The notes below the pieces were generated by a model that ran no database searches, was not told the DNA's origin, and saw only the letters and a list, made by a program, of their open reading frames with translations. Shown here in pieces: positions 18,797 through 28,420 of a stretch of DNA of 64,000 nucleotides. Position numbers and translations under genes: made by a program. Positions within the stretch are counted from its first letter, which is position 1. Every line of letters starts with the position of its first letter. The DNA is from Bordetella parapertussis. Lineage in GTDB: Bacteria > Pseudomonadota > Gammaproteobacteria > Burkholderiales > Burkholderiaceae_A. Location: positions 1 through 64,000 of the forward strand of contig CAMAZF010000011.1 in NCBI GenBank assembly GCA_945862985.1, written 5' to 3'.

Positions 18797-19702
18797 ATGA
18801 CGATTCTAAGCATGACGGGCTTCGGCTCCGCCGCAGGAGAGACGCCTCTGGGTATGGCCACCGTTGACGTGCGAACCGTCAACAGCCGGTTCTTTGAGTT
18901 CACCGCACGCATACCCGACGACCTGCGTGGCTCGGTGGAATCGAACCTGCGAGACCTCGCACAGCGCAGCATCAGCCGAGGAAAAATCGATCTGCGCATC
19001 TCCATCGCACGAAACGATCAGCAGGGGCGGCTCCACGCGATCGACCTTGAACGCGTCGCGGAGATCGCGGACGCCCTTCGGCAGATCCAGAGTCTTCCTC
19101 AAGGGGCTGACCTTGTTCAGCCGATGCCGCTTTCCGACCTCCTTCGCTGGCCCGGCGTGATGGCTCAGAACCCAGCAGACCCTGGGCAGGTTGAACATGC
19201 CATACGCACGATTGCTGGAGAGGCCTTCGAGGCATTGCAGGCGTCTCGCGCGCGTGAGGGAGAGCGATTGGCGCAGCTGATCACTGACCGGCTGCTCACA
19301 CTTGAGGCCCTGGCTGCGCAGGCACAGGAGCTGATGCCAGAGGCCATGGCTGCGCTGCGAGAGAAGCTCAGCCAAAGACTCCACGAAGCCTTTGAGGGTC
19401 TCAGCGGCGCTGACTTTCATGCAGCACTCGCTGAGCGGATTCGCGCAGAGGCGCATGCGGCTTCGATTCGAAGTGATATCGCTGAAGAGATCGACCGACT
19501 CCGAGCCCATATTCAGGAAACTCGACGCACCCTGGTGTCCCAACAGCCCGTGGGTAAGCGCCTCGATTTCCTAGCCCAGGAGCTCAACCGCGAGGCCAAT
19601 ACCTTGGGCTCCAAGGCGGCGAGCCTCTCTCTGAGCCAGACCGCGATGGACTTGAAGGTCTGCATCGAGCAGATTCGGGAACAAGTTCAGAATCTTCAAT
19701 GA
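18797..19702 (+). CDS. yicC: YicC-family endoribonuclease
   Basis: Member of the YicC family, now known as endoribonucleases. The 301-residue protein starts [12 protein letters not shown], the family's usual opening, and ends with the conserved DUF1732 region ([32 protein letters not shown]). I chose ATG 18797 because of this N-terminus; in-frame codons further upstream would reach into rph. TACAAT at 18783-18788 could be a -10 element, but then the leader is only a few bases. The stop overlaps an ATG of gmk (ATGA), and yicC-gmk-rpoZ-spoT is a common order. Confidence 0.92.
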   Translation: MTILSMTGFGSAAGETPLGMATVDVRTVNSRFFEFTARIPDDLRGSVESNLRDLAQRSISRGKIDLRISIARNDQQGRLHAIDLERVAEIADALRQIQSLPQGADLVQPMPLSDLLRWPGVMAQNPADPGQVEHAIRTIAGEAFEALQASRAREGERLAQLITDRLLTLEALAAQAQELMPEAMAALREKLSQRLHEAFEGLSGADFHAALAERIRAEAHAASIRSDIAEEIDRLRAHIQETRRTLVSQQPVGKRLDFLAQELNREANTLGSKAASLSLSQTAMDLKVCIEQIREQVQNLQ

Positions 19703-19722
19703 GCACTTGGAAGGACCGCACC

Positions 19723-20301
19723 ATGCCTCCATCAAGTCAGGGCCGCCTCTTCATCGTCTCCGCGCCCTCGGGTGCAGGCAAGACCAGCCTCGTCAAAGCC
19801 CTGCTCGAGGACCCCAGCAACCAGATTCAGTTGAGTATTTCCACCACCACACGCCCTCCTCGCCCCGGCGAGTCACACGGCCGTGAATACTTCTTTACGA
19901 GCCGCGAGGCGTTCATCGCCCAGACCCAGGCCGGAGCCTTTATTGAGTGGGCCGAGGTACATGGCAACCTCTACGGCACCGCCAAGAAAACCATCGCTGA
20001 CGCATTAGGCCGCGGAGAGGATCTGCTGCTTGAGATTGATTGGCAGGGCGCTGCGCAGGTTCGAGCGCAATTTCCAGAGCAGGTGGTCAGCATTTTCATC
20101 CTCCCCCCATCCCTCGAGGAGCTTCGTCGCAGGCTAGAGACGCGGGGCCAGGATTCTGCAGAAGTGATCGATGCTCGGTTAAGGGCTGCTCAGGCCGAAA
20201 TGGAGCACGCGACTGAGTTCGATCATGTTATTATGAATCAAGACTTTAGCGTGGCTTTGCAGGCGCTCAAGGCGCTGACTCAGACCCACGCAACCCCCTG
20301 A
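19723..20301 (+). CDS. gmk: Guanylate kinase
   Basis: Converts GMP to GDP with ATP. The 192-residue protein has the P-loop [11 protein letters not shown] near its start, then [11 protein letters not shown] and REYFF (GMP binding) and [20 protein letters not shown] prefer ATG 19723 because GGAAGGA precedes it by 7 bases; ATG 19699 overlaps the yicC stop (ATGA) and would add eight residues. It is followed by rpoZ and spoT, which links GTP supply with the (p)ppGpp enzyme. Confidence 0.95.
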   Translation: MPPSSQGRLFIVSAPSGAGKTSLVKALLEDPSNQIQLSISTTTRPPRPGESHGREYFFTSREAFIAQTQAGAFIEWAEVHGNLYGTAKKTIADALGRGEDLLLEIDWQGAAQVRAQFPEQVVSIFILPPSLEELRRRLETRGQDSAEVIDARLRAAQAEMEHATEFDHVIMNQDFSVALQALKALTQTHATP

Positions 20302-20317
20302 TAAAAGGACCTTTCTA

Positions 20318-20521
20318 ATGGCTCGTATCACTGTTGAAGACTGCCTGGCGCAAATCCCAAATCGTTTCGAACTCGTGCTCTCGGCCGCCTATCGCGCGCG
20401 TCAGCTTGCCCAAGGCGCTACCCCCAAGCTCGACTCCAAGGACAAGCCCACCGTCACTGCCTTGCGTGAAGTTGCGGCTGGACTCGTTGGGCGTGAGATG
20501 CTGCGTAAGGTGCCCATCTAA
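20318..20521 (+). CDS. rpoZ: RNA polymerase omega subunit
   Basis: Small subunit that assists RNA polymerase assembly and forms part of the ppGpp site 1 in proteobacteria. The 67-residue protein starts [21 protein letters not shown] and contains [11 protein letters not shown], the typical omega core. AAGGACC lies just before the ATG. It is followed after 5 bases by spoT, the usual proteobacterial arrangement. Confidence 0.97.
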   Translation: MARITVEDCLAQIPNRFELVLSAAYRARQLAQGATPKLDSKDKPTVTALREVAAGLVGREMLRKVPI

Positions 20522-20526
20522 GCACT

Positions 20527-22743
20527 TTGCCCAAATCCATCGAGGCGCTCCTCAGCGCAACCTCTTACCTCGACTCTGATGACCGCGCCCTGCTCTGCAG
20601 GGCTTATGAGTTCGGAGAGCATGCTCACGCTGGCCAGTTTCGCCAGAGCGGCGAACCTTACATCACCCACCCCCTTGCAGTCGCTGGCGTCTGTGCTCAT
20701 TGGCAGCTCGACATTGACGCCCTACGCGCTGCACTGCTCCATGACACCGTAGAAGACTGCGGGGTCTCACACGACACCATCGCCGGGACTTTCGGGCCGA
20801 CTGTCTCTGCGCTCGTCAGGGGCCTCACGAAGCTCGATCAGCTTGAGTTCCAGTCACGTGAGGAGGCCCAGGCCGAGAACTTTCGCAAGATGTTCATGGC
20901 CATGGCCGATGATGTCCGCGTCATTCTGATCAAGCTGGCCGATCGTCTCCACAACATGCGAACGCTCGCAGGCGTGGGCCAAGCCAAAAGGGCTCGGGTG
21001 GCGCACGAGACGCTGGAGATCTACGCACCCATTGCACATCGGCTTGGTCTCAATGAGGCCTACCGTGAGTTTGAAGACCTCTGTTTCGCCGGCTTGTATC
21101 CCAGGCGACATCGCGTTCTTCAGCAATCGCTGCTCACCGCCCGTGGCAACCGAAAAGAGGTCGTGAATCGACTCACCGAACAGATCATCGAGCACCTCCC
21201 CAAATTCGGACTCCAGGCTGAGGTGAGCGGGCGGGAAAAGAGCCTCTTTTCCATCTATCAGAAAATGCGAGAGAAACATCTCTCCTTTGCCGAAGTCCTG
21301 GACATATACGGATTTCGAGTCACCGTGGACACCATCCCCCAGTGCTATCTCGCACTCGGCGCGCTGCATGCGCTCTATAAGCCATCGCCTGGGCGATTCA
21401 AAGACTACATTGCGCTGCCGAAATCGAATGGATACCAATCGCTACACACCGTGGTGATTGGCCCCTATGGCACCCCTCTGGAGTTTCAGATTCGAACCCG
21501 CGGCATGCATCAAGTGGCAGAGGCTGGGGTTGCGGCCCACTGGCTCTACAAGGAGCAGGCCCAAGAGGTGAGCCCCCTCCAGCAGAAGGCTCACGAATGG
21601 ATGCAGTCTTTGCTGGCAGTCCAGACCACGGAGCCCAGGGAGTTTCTCGACCACCTCAAGATCGACCTCTTCCCCGACGTGGTCTATGTCTTTACCCCGA
21701 AAGGCGCCATCAAGGAGTTGCCCCGAGGTGCCACGCCAGTGGACTTTGCCTACACCGTCCACACAGACGTCGGAAACCACTGCGTGGGTGCGCTCATCAA
21801 TGGCCAATCCAAGCCACTGGATGTCGAGCTACGCAATGGGGATGTCATCAAGATCGAGACACGTCCAGACTCTGTTCCGCACCCCGGTTGGCTGGGTTTC
21901 GTGAAGACCGCGAAGGCAAGAGCCGAGATTCGGCACGTGCTCAAAACGACCACTCAGGAGCGTGCCATCAGCTTCGGGCGTCGGCTGCTCGACCATGCGG
22001 TTCGAGCCCTCGGCGCGAAGGGCTTAGATGACGAGTGCCTTCAATGGGACATGGTCTGGCACGAGATGCCCGCGAATGATCGAGAGAGTCTCTTCGCATC
22101 GATCGGGCTGGGACACAGCCTGGCCAACGTGGTTGCCCGCAGACTCCTAACCAACACCAACGAACCCTCGAATACGCGACGAGAGCGCCGCCTCAGTCCC
22201 TTTGCAGAGCGTGCGCTCAAGCTCTCCGCCGAGCACCTCACGCACGAGGAGTCGGGCATCACCATCAATGGGTCAGAAGGAACTGCGGTTCAGTATGCCC
22301 ACTGCTGTTACCCCATCGCCGGCGACAATGCCTGCGGACATATGCGCGGGGGCACGGGTCTGATGGTACACAGAGCCAGTTGCCTGACAGCCAAACGGCA
22401 AAGGGCGAAGGAGCCCCAACGCTGGGCCGACATTCATTGGGGCGAGCCCATGCACCGCACCTTCGAAACCCACCTTGTGGTGGATGTCACAGACTCCCCT
22501 GGCGTCTTGGCCCTCGTGGCAGCAGCCATTTCCACGGCCAATGGAAACATTCTCGACCTTCGCATTGAGCGGCAAGGGACCGGATTTCCGTCGATGCACA
22601 TTGCCATCGAGGTCAAAGACCGGCATCACCTCGCCGAAGTTTTGCGCAAGATTCGGCGCACGAGCTCCGTGACCAAAGCAAGCCGCGCGAGTCGAGTGGG
22701 TCATTCAGAGCGGATCGTTCAAGGCGTGCGCCCCGGCATGTAG
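20527..22743 (+). CDS. spoT: Bifunctional (p)ppGpp synthetase/hydrolase SpoT
   Basis: Makes and degrades the stringent-response alarmone (p)ppGpp. The 738-residue protein has an intact HD hydrolase domain (His48, His72-Asp73 in LLHDTVED), a synthetase domain with SGREKSLFSIYQKM and the RFKD motif characteristic of bifunctional enzymes, then a TGS domain (LPRGATPVDFAYTVH) and a C-terminal ACT domain. The frame opens with TTG at 20527, 5 bases after the rpoZ stop; I see no better start. A RelA paralogue is encoded nearby at 25888-27861. The 3' end is 7 bases from the converging pmbA. Confidence 0.95.
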   Translation: MPKSIEALLSATSYLDSDDRALLCRAYEFGEHAHAGQFRQSGEPYITHPLAVAGVCAHWQLDIDALRAALLHDTVEDCGVSHDTIAGTFGPTVSALVRGLTKLDQLEFQSREEAQAENFRKMFMAMADDVRVILIKLADRLHNMRTLAGVGQAKRARVAHETLEIYAPIAHRLGLNEAYREFEDLCFAGLYPRRHRVLQQSLLTARGNRKEVVNRLTEQIIEHLPKFGLQAEVSGREKSLFSIYQKMREKHLSFAEVLDIYGFRVTVDTIPQCYLALGALHALYKPSPGRFKDYIALPKSNGYQSLHTVVIGPYGTPLEFQIRTRGMHQVAEAGVAAHWLYKEQAQEVSPLQQKAHEWMQSLLAVQTTEPREFLDHLKIDLFPDVVYVFTPKGAIKELPRGATPVDFAYTVHTDVGNHCVGALINGQSKPLDVELRNGDVIKIETRPDSVPHPGWLGFVKTAKARAEIRHVLKTTTQERAISFGRRLLDHAVRALGAKGLDDECLQWDMVWHEMPANDRESLFASIGLGHSLANVVARRLLTNTNEPSNTRRERRLSPFAERALKLSAEHLTHEESGITINGSEGTAVQYAHCCYPIAGDNACGHMRGGTGLMVHRASCLTAKRQRAKEPQRWADIHWGEPMHRTFETHLVVDVTDSPGVLALVAAAISTANGNILDLRIERQGTGFPSMHIAIEVKDRHHLAEVLRKIRRTSSVTKASRASRVGHSERIVQGVRPGM

Positions 22744-22750
22744 GCCTTGT

Positions 22751-24112
22751 TCAGGCCCCAGCAATGGTCATGGAATCGATGAGGATAGAACCACAGGTCT
22801 TGTTCCCTCGAATCACCTCATCTGCACCGACCGCCACAATCCCTTTAAACATGTCCTTGAGGTTCCCCGCAATGGTGACCTCCTCGACAGGGTGTTGAAT
22901 CTGGCCGTGCTCAACCCAATATCCAAACACGCCTCGGGAATAGTCGCCCGTCAGTCCATTGACGCCTTGGCCCATCACCTCGGTCACCAGCAGTCCTCTT
23001 CCCATTTGCCGCAGGAGGGATTCGAGATCATCTGAGGCCCGAGTCTTGCGACTTGAAAACCTCAGGTTATGAGAGCCGCCTGCGTTTCCAGTGGTCTTCA
23101 TTCCCATCTTTCGGGCGGAATAGCTCGAGAGGAAATAACCCGATACGGTTCCACCGTCGATCACTCTGCGCGCGCGAACCTTGACACCCTCGTCGTCGAA
23201 GGGGCTGCTTCCCGCCCCCAAGGGAACAAAAGGATCCTCGTCCAGCATGATCTCCTGAGGGAAGATCTGCTCCCCCATCGAGTCCAGCAGAAAACTGGCC
23301 CGACGATACAAGGCCGATCCGCTCAGAGCTTGAACCAGCGCACCCACCAGCCCGATAGCCAGTGGTGCCTCAAAAATAACGGGGCAGGTCATGGTGGGAA
23401 TTCGGCGAGCCCCCAAACGAGAGAGCGCGCGACGAGCGGCATACTCTCCGATTCGGCGAGGGTCTCCCAGCGCGGCTGGATCACGGCTGGTTCCGTACCA
23501 GTCATCCCTTTGCATCGCATCACCCTGCTGGGCGATGGGGGCCACGCTGAGCCAATGGCGGCTCGAGGGAAAGCCTCCCATAAAACCGCGGCTGTTGGCC
23601 ATCACAAACTGACCGTGGTTCGCCGATACCGATGCTCCGTCGCTGTTGCGAATCAGTGGACTCACTCCACGAGCGGCAGACTCACAAGCCAAGGCAAGGT
23701 CTGCAGCCGCGTCGGCCTCAATCGACCAAGGGCGATAGAGATCGAGCGTTCGAGGGCTGGTCTCGATGTCTTCTGCATCGGGGAGCCCCGAGAAAGGATC
23801 TTCTGCAGTAAAGGACGCCAGATCCGCCGCGCGACGCACTGTTTCCAAAAGCGCGTCCTCACGCAGGTCTGCACTGGTGGCATGTCCTTTCCGATGACCC
23901 TTATAGACCGTGATGGACGCCGCCCGATCTCTGGTGCGCTCGATGGTCTCGAGCTGGCCCATGCGGGCGGTGACCGAGAGGCCACTGTGCTCCGAGACCT
24001 CAACCGAGGCATCACTCGCGCCCTGCTCGCGTGCCATTTGAAGGAGGGTCTGGGCCGCCGACTCGAGTTGGGCGGGCTCATAGAAAAAGGAGGATTTCGA
24101 TGGAGAGCTCAT
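22751..24112 (-). CDS. pmbA: PmbA/TldE, metalloprotease regulator family
   Basis: Partner of TldD; the TldD/TldE pair is a cytosolic protease that matures modified peptides such as microcin B17 and degrades CcdA in Escherichia coli. The 453-residue protein has the family's N-terminal region (RDRAASITVYKGHRKGHAT) and the C-terminal GNAGGSHNLRF, GVNGLTGDYSRGVFGYWVE and EVTIAGNLKDMF. I chose ATG 24112 (MSSPSKSSFF): it gives the normal length, whereas earlier codons would read through mog. tldD is not in the window. The start codon overlaps the divergent mog start within the palindrome CATG. Confidence 0.93.
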   Translation of the reverse strand: MSSPSKSSFFYEPAQLESAAQTLLQMAREQGASDASVEVSEHSGLSVTARMGQLETIERTRDRAASITVYKGHRKGHATSADLREDALLETVRRAADLASFTAEDPFSGLPDAEDIETSPRTLDLYRPWSIEADAAADLALACESAARGVSPLIRNSDGASVSANHGQFVMANSRGFMGGFPSSRHWLSVAPIAQQGDAMQRDDWYGTSRDPAALGDPRRIGEYAARRALSRLGARRIPTMTCPVIFEAPLAIGLVGALVQALSGSALYRRASFLLDSMGEQIFPQEIMLDEDPFVPLGAGSSPFDDEGVKVRARRVIDGGTVSGYFLSSYSARKMGMKTTGNAGGSHNLRFSSRKTRASDDLESLLRQMGRGLLVTEVMGQGVNGLTGDYSRGVFGYWVEHGQIQHPVEEVTIAGNLKDMFKGIVAVGADEVIRGNKTCGSILIDSMTIAGA

Positions 24113-24722
24113 GCGGCAGAATATTGCCATGAACAGCACCGACCGACTCAGAGACCCCACGACCACCCGAATTGGCCTGATCTCCATCAGCGATCGAGCC
24201 AGCGCGGGCGTATACCCCGACGAAGGGCTCCCATCGCTCAGACAATGGCTCACACGGGCACTCACCAGCCCTTGGACCTGCCTGGAACGCCTGATCCCTG
24301 ATGAGCAAGAGCAGGTCTCTCAGACGCTCATCGACTTGGTCGACCACGAGCGTTGCGACCTCATCCTAACGACCGGGGGAACAGGCCCATCTCCCCGAGA
24401 TGTGACCCCAGAGGCCACCCTCGCAGTGGCAGACAAAACGCTGCCAGGATTTGGAGAGCAGATGCGCCAGATCTCTCTGCAATTTGTGCCCACAGCCATC
24501 TTGTCTCGACAAGTGGCCGTCATTCGCAAACAGTCACTCATCATCAACCTGCCTGGCCGGCCACGTGCGATACAGGAGACCCTAGAGGGGCTCCGAGATG
24601 CAGAGGGCAAGGTGGTGGTGCCCGGAATCTTCGCGGCTGTGCCCTATGGGCTTGAACTGATTGGGGGGCCCAGCCTCTTCACAGATCCTGCGATTTGTCA
24701 GGCGTTTCGGCCCAAGAAATAA
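24111..24722 (+). CDS. mog: Molybdopterin adenylyltransferase Mog (MoaB/Mog family)
   Basis: Adenylylates molybdopterin before molybdenum insertion in molybdenum cofactor synthesis. The 203-residue protein has IGLISISDRASAGVY, typical of Mog, then the substrate-binding LILTTGGTGPSPRDVTPEAT and the later INLPGRP. GGAG lies 5 bases before ATG 24111; ATG 24129 is an alternative that would remove six residues. The 3' end overlaps the aminotransferase gene by 25 bases. No other molybdenum cofactor genes are visible. Confidence 0.93.
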   Translation: MRQNIAMNSTDRLRDPTTTRIGLISISDRASAGVYPDEGLPSLRQWLTRALTSPWTCLERLIPDEQEQVSQTLIDLVDHERCDLILTTGGTGPSPRDVTPEATLAVADKTLPGFGEQMRQISLQFVPTAILSRQVAVIRKQSLIINLPGRPRAIQETLEGLRDAEGKVVVPGIFAAVPYGLELIGGPSLFTDPAICQAFRPKK

Positions 24723-25891
24723 GCCTCGAGGCGGCGAACGCCTTCACTGAGAACGGGGATGGGCTTTGGAAATGAGACCCGGACCATGCGCTCGGGAGCC
24801 TGTGCTGTGAAATCCCGCCCGGGCGCCATGAGCACACCCAGTTCATCGCAGACCTGTTCGCAGAACCGCGCACTGTCCGTGGTGTGAGCGGAGAGGTCGC
24901 AGTACACGTAAAAGGCCCCCTGCGGCAACGCAGGAACCTGAAACCCAATCGCTTGAAGCGCAGGCACCAGATACTCCGCCTGGGCCGCATAGGCGTCTCG
25001 ATAGCGGTCTACGATCTGACGGGTCTCAGGTGTGAAAGCCGCGAGCGCAGCCTTTTGCGAGAGCACGGGCGGAGAGATAAAGAGGTTCTGGGAGAGTCTC
25101 TCCAGTGCTGGGATCATGCCCAGGGGCGCCACCAGCCAGCCCAGCCTCCAGCCCGTCATGGCATAGGTCTTTGAAAAACTATTAATGGAAATGACGCAGT
25201 CATCCATGCCCTGACGCAGATGCAGCAGCGACCGCGCGGGCTGGCCATAGACCAATCGAAGGTAAATCTCGTCGGCAAGCAGCCACCCCCCCAAGGAGCG
25301 GACCGCGTCGATCACCCCTTGTGCCTGACCCTCGGGAATGAGCGTTCCCGTCGGATTAGAGGGCGTCGCAAGGAGCAGCGCCCGAGTCTTGGGGCCCCAT
25401 GCCTCACGAACCACCTCAGCCGTGGGCTGAAACCCGTGCTCAGCGGACAGCAAGAGTGGCTTGGCCACCCCGCCAAGGGCCTCAACGAAGGCTCGGTTGC
25501 AGGGATAGCCGGGATCCGGAATCAGGACCTCATCGCCCGGATCTATGACTGCAGCCAAGGCCAGCAAAAGCGCCGCAGAGGCACCTGCGGTCACCACCAC
25601 CTGCTCGGGGGAGACCTGGATCAGGTCTCGCTCGTGATAGTCGAGTGCGATGCTCGCTCGAAGTTCGGGCATACCCAAGGCGGAGGTGTAGTGAATGCGA
25701 TTCTCCACCAGCGCACGCTGAGCGGCCTCAACCACCGGGGCAGGCGTTGGGAAATCTGGTTCGCCGACCACAAGGTTCACAAGGCTTCCCAAGGATGGAG
25801 GCCTTCGGGCGGCACGCGACAGAATTTCCATCACGTAGAACGGCTGAATCTGATGGGCACGCTGGGAGAGAGAGGGATGCATACCGCTCAT
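24698..25891 (-). CDS. PLP-dependent class I/II aminotransferase
   Basis: Fold-type I aminotransferase of 397 residues. Visible are the N-terminal substrate region, VVTAGASAALLLAL, DPGYPCNR, ATPSNPTGT, ADEIYLRLVYG and the PLP-binding lysine in SINSFSKTYAMTGWRLGW. It resembles AlaC/aspartate-type aminotransferases that move amino groups between alanine, aspartate or similar amino acids and 2-oxoglutarate; the exact substrate cannot be told from sequence. It overlaps relA by 4 bases on the same strand and mog by 25 bases on the other strand. Confidence 0.9.
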   Translation of the reverse strand: MSGMHPSLSQRAHQIQPFYVMEILSRAARRPPSLGSLVNLVVGEPDFPTPAPVVEAAQRALVENRIHYTSALGMPELRASIALDYHERDLIQVSPEQVVVTAGASAALLLALAAVIDPGDEVLIPDPGYPCNRAFVEALGGVAKPLLLSAEHGFQPTAEVVREAWGPKTRALLLATPSNPTGTLIPEGQAQGVIDAVRSLGGWLLADEIYLRLVYGQPARSLLHLRQGMDDCVISINSFSKTYAMTGWRLGWLVAPLGMIPALERLSQNLFISPPVLSQKAALAAFTPETRQIVDRYRDAYAAQAEYLVPALQAIGFQVPALPQGAFYVYCDLSAHTTDSARFCEQVCDELGVLMAPGRDFTAQAPERMVRVSFPKPIPVLSEGVRRLEAYFLGRNA

Positions 25892-27861
25892 TCTCTCACC
25901 GCACTGCGGACTCCAGTGAGCCCTCGAATGAAGGCAAGCACGCGATTGAGCGTGGAGTGATCTGCCAACTGGACCTCGACTCGAATGCTCAGATCCCCAG
26001 CGCGCCTCTGACTGGCCAGACGGAGAATGGGAACCTTCTCTCGAACCAGCCCATCCGTCACCTCCTTGAGGAGACTGTCGCTCGCCTCCGCGGAAATGCG
26101 AATGGCAGCCTCATACCGTCCGTCAGAAGTTGACGCGTCACCCCAACTGGTTTCAATCATTCGATCTGGGTTGGCCAGCATGAGGCGCTCGGCAGCCGGA
26201 CATCCCCTCCGATGAATGGAGACGCCCTTCCCCCTCGTGACAAACCCCACGATGTCATCGGGAGGCAGCGGCCTGCAGCACTTGGCCATGGAGGTCAGTA
26301 GTCGATCCACACCCAAGACCAGAACGCGGCTCTTGGACGGCTGAACGCCACGCGTGCTCCATCGAAGCGGTCCCGCGTCGACCTCCTGAGGAGTCCCACG
26401 CGGCTCAGCCCTCTCGGGCTTCTCCTCTCGATCGTCTCGTTCCTCCTCCTGCGCGTGAAACCAGGCTCGTACCTTGGCGCGAGCCCGACTGGACACCAGA
26501 TACCCGGATTCAGCCAACATCCAATCTCGACTGGGACCACCTTGTTTGGTCGTGAGCAGCTCAACGGTCTGCCCTGTCTTCAAAGGGGTCTGGAGGGTGA
26601 CGATCTGACCATCGACCTTGGCCCCCCGGCATCGGTGACCCAACTCGGTGTGCAGCACATACGCAAAGTCGAGTGGAGTTGCTCCCACAGGAAGCTCAAT
26701 GATTTTTGCGCGTGGCGTGAGCACATAGATGCGATCACCAGAGAGCTTGACCTGTCCAACACTCTCTCCCCATGCCAACATCTGGCGCAGCCATTGGATC
26801 TGAGCCTCATACCCCTGCGCAGAGGCTCGCTCAGACCCACCAGCCTCCTTATATTTCCAGTGCGCAGCCACCCCGTACTCTGCTCGCAGGTGCATCTCCC
26901 GAGTACGAATCTGGATCTCAAAGGGACGCCCATCGAGGTCGAGCACCACCGTATGCAGCGACTGATAACCATTGGGCTTGGGGCGGCTGATGTAGTCATC
27001 AAACTCATCGTCCATGGGCGTGAACGCCGCGTGGACCACCGCCAGAGCCTCATAACAGTCACGCTCTTCATGGACCAGCACCCTAAACGCACGCAGATCC
27101 CGCAAGGCGTCGAATGCGAGGCCCTTATTCCTCATCTTGTTGAAGATGCTGTAGAGATGCTTGGGTCGTCCGCTCACCTCCGCGACAATGCCGGCATCCT
27201 TCATGAGCGCTTCCAGTGAGGCCTGAGTGCGGGAGATGAAGGCCTCCCGTTCGGACCTACGCTCGTCGAGCCAGCCGGCAATCTGTCGGTAGCGCTCGGG
27301 CTCACTCAGTCGAAAGGCATGGTCCTCTAAAGCCCATTTCAGTTGCCAGATCCCGAGGCGATTGGCCAGCGGCGCCTGAACCCTCAGCGTCTCCTCTCCG
27401 AGCCTCTGTCCCTCTGGCGAGCGAGCATTGCGAACCATGCGCTCAAGCCGCACCAGATGTTGGGCCAGACGCATCAAGACCACCCGCAGGTCTTCGCTGA
27501 GGGCCAACAACATCCGGCGTAAGGCCTCCGCCTGATTGGCGTTCTCAACCACTCCGGTCACAGCGGAGAGCCGATCAAGTCCCTGCCAGAGGGTGGCGCA
27601 TTCCTCACCCCAAGACTTTCGAATGGCCTCTGGATGTCCGAGTGCGCGAGGCACGGCGGGATACAACAGGCAAGCGGTCCGACTGGTGGAATCTAGCCCC
27701 AGCCGACCCAACCACTCAGCAGCGCGAGCCGCATCCTCTTGCTCCTCAGGCGTATTCCATGCCTCGGGATGCGAGGCGAGCCAGTGGACCGCCTGAGCCT
27801 CCAGTGCCGACGGTGAGGAGGGATCAGGCTGACCTGGAGAGGTGCCGTTCGACAAGGTCAC
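25888..27861 (-). CDS. relA: (p)ppGpp synthetase RelA with degenerate HD domain
   Basis: Ribosome-associated alarmone synthetase. The region aligned with the hydrolase lacks the HD pair (ACLLYPAVPRALGHPEA), so hydrolysis is not expected. The synthetase is intact: SGRPKHLYSIFNKM and the acidic EFDD motif typical of monofunctional RelA, followed by YISRPKPNGYQSLHTVV. A TGS domain (ELPVGATPLDFAYVLHTELGH), a Cys-containing region (MAKCCRPLPPDDIVG) and an ACT domain follow. GTG 27861 gives 657 residues; the frame is open to 27936 and the true start is unsure. It overlaps gmhA by tens of bases, so the two are coupled. Confidence 0.92.
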   Translation of the reverse strand: MTLSNGTSPGQPDPSSPSALEAQAVHWLASHPEAWNTPEEQEDAARAAEWLGRLGLDSTSRTACLLYPAVPRALGHPEAIRKSWGEECATLWQGLDRLSAVTGVVENANQAEALRRMLLALSEDLRVVLMRLAQHLVRLERMVRNARSPEGQRLGEETLRVQAPLANRLGIWQLKWALEDHAFRLSEPERYRQIAGWLDERRSEREAFISRTQASLEALMKDAGIVAEVSGRPKHLYSIFNKMRNKGLAFDALRDLRAFRVLVHEERDCYEALAVVHAAFTPMDDEFDDYISRPKPNGYQSLHTVVLDLDGRPFEIQIRTREMHLRAEYGVAAHWKYKEAGGSERASAQGYEAQIQWLRQMLAWGESVGQVKLSGDRIYVLTPRAKIIELPVGATPLDFAYVLHTELGHRCRGAKVDGQIVTLQTPLKTGQTVELLTTKQGGPSRDWMLAESGYLVSSRARAKVRAWFHAQEEERDDREEKPERAEPRGTPQEVDAGPLRWSTRGVQPSKSRVLVLGVDRLLTSMAKCCRPLPPDDIVGFVTRGKGVSIHRRGCPAAERLMLANPDRMIETSWGDASTSDGRYEAAIRISAEASDSLLKEVTDGLVREKVPILRLASQRRAGDLSIRVEVQLADHSTLNRVLAFIRGLTGVRSAVRE

Positions 27862-28420
27862 AGAGCAGATGCCCCAGGACGAGATGACCCTCTTGGATCT
27901 GAGGTGTGTGGCTAGACGGAACCGCAAGCACCACATCAGCCAACTGACCCATGTCTCTCGGGTCGGAGCCTGTCATGGCGATGGTGGAAATGCCCATCTG
28001 ACGAGCAGCCTCCATGGCCAGAAGGATGTTCTTGGATCGGCCAGAAGTGGAGAGAGCCACGAGGACATCCCCGTGCTGGCCGAGGCCTTGAAGCTGGCGC
28101 GAAAACACCTGCTCAAAACCGAAGTCGTTGCCAATCGCGGTCATGGCCGAGGTATCGACATGTAAAGCCATGGCAGGCAGGGGTGCACGATCGATCAGAA
28201 AGCGCCCCAGGAGTTCAGCAGCAAAGTGTTGCGCCTCCGCCGCACTTCCTCCGTTACCTGCAAAAAACACTCGTCGACGCTGGGAAAGGGCAGCAGAACA
28301 GACCGCGACAGCCTGTAAGAGAGCCTCGTGAAGCGCAGGCTGCTCGAGCATGGCCTGAGCCACCTGCTGAGTGGCCCGAAGGGACTGCTTCAGGTGATCA
28401 AGACTCTCAGGCTCGGTCAT
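27824..28420 (-). CDS. gmhA: Phosphoheptose isomerase GmhA (SIS domain)
   Basis: Converts sedoheptulose 7-phosphate to D-glycero-D-manno-heptose 7-phosphate, the first step of LPS inner-core heptose. The 198-residue SIS-domain protein contains FFAGNGGSAAEAQHFAAEL, AIGNDFGFE, ALSTSGRSKNI, TGSDP and the terminal VPSSHTPQIQEGHLVLGHLL, matching GmhA closely. The related DiaA family is an alternative, but the GNDFGFE and sugar-phosphate motifs favour GmhA. It overlaps typA by 4 bases; no other heptose genes are in the window. Confidence 0.85.
   Translation of the reverse strand: MTEPESLDHLKQSLRATQQVAQAMLEQPALHEALLQAVAVCSAALSQRRRVFFAGNGGSAAEAQHFAAELLGRFLIDRAPLPAMALHVDTSAMTAIGNDFGFEQVFSRQLQGLGQHGDVLVALSTSGRSKNILLAMEAARQMGISTIAMTGSDPRDMGQLADVVLAVPSSHTPQIQEGHLVLGHLLCDLVERHLSRSA

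Noticed and set aside
22741-22757. Inverted repeat GGCCT-TGTTC-AGGCC between spoT and pmbA as terminator
   Set aside because: Stem is short and there is no T run on either strand.
23069-24301. Open frame of 410 codons antisense to pmbA
   Set aside because: The pmbA strand has conserved TldE motifs throughout; the antisense product shows none.
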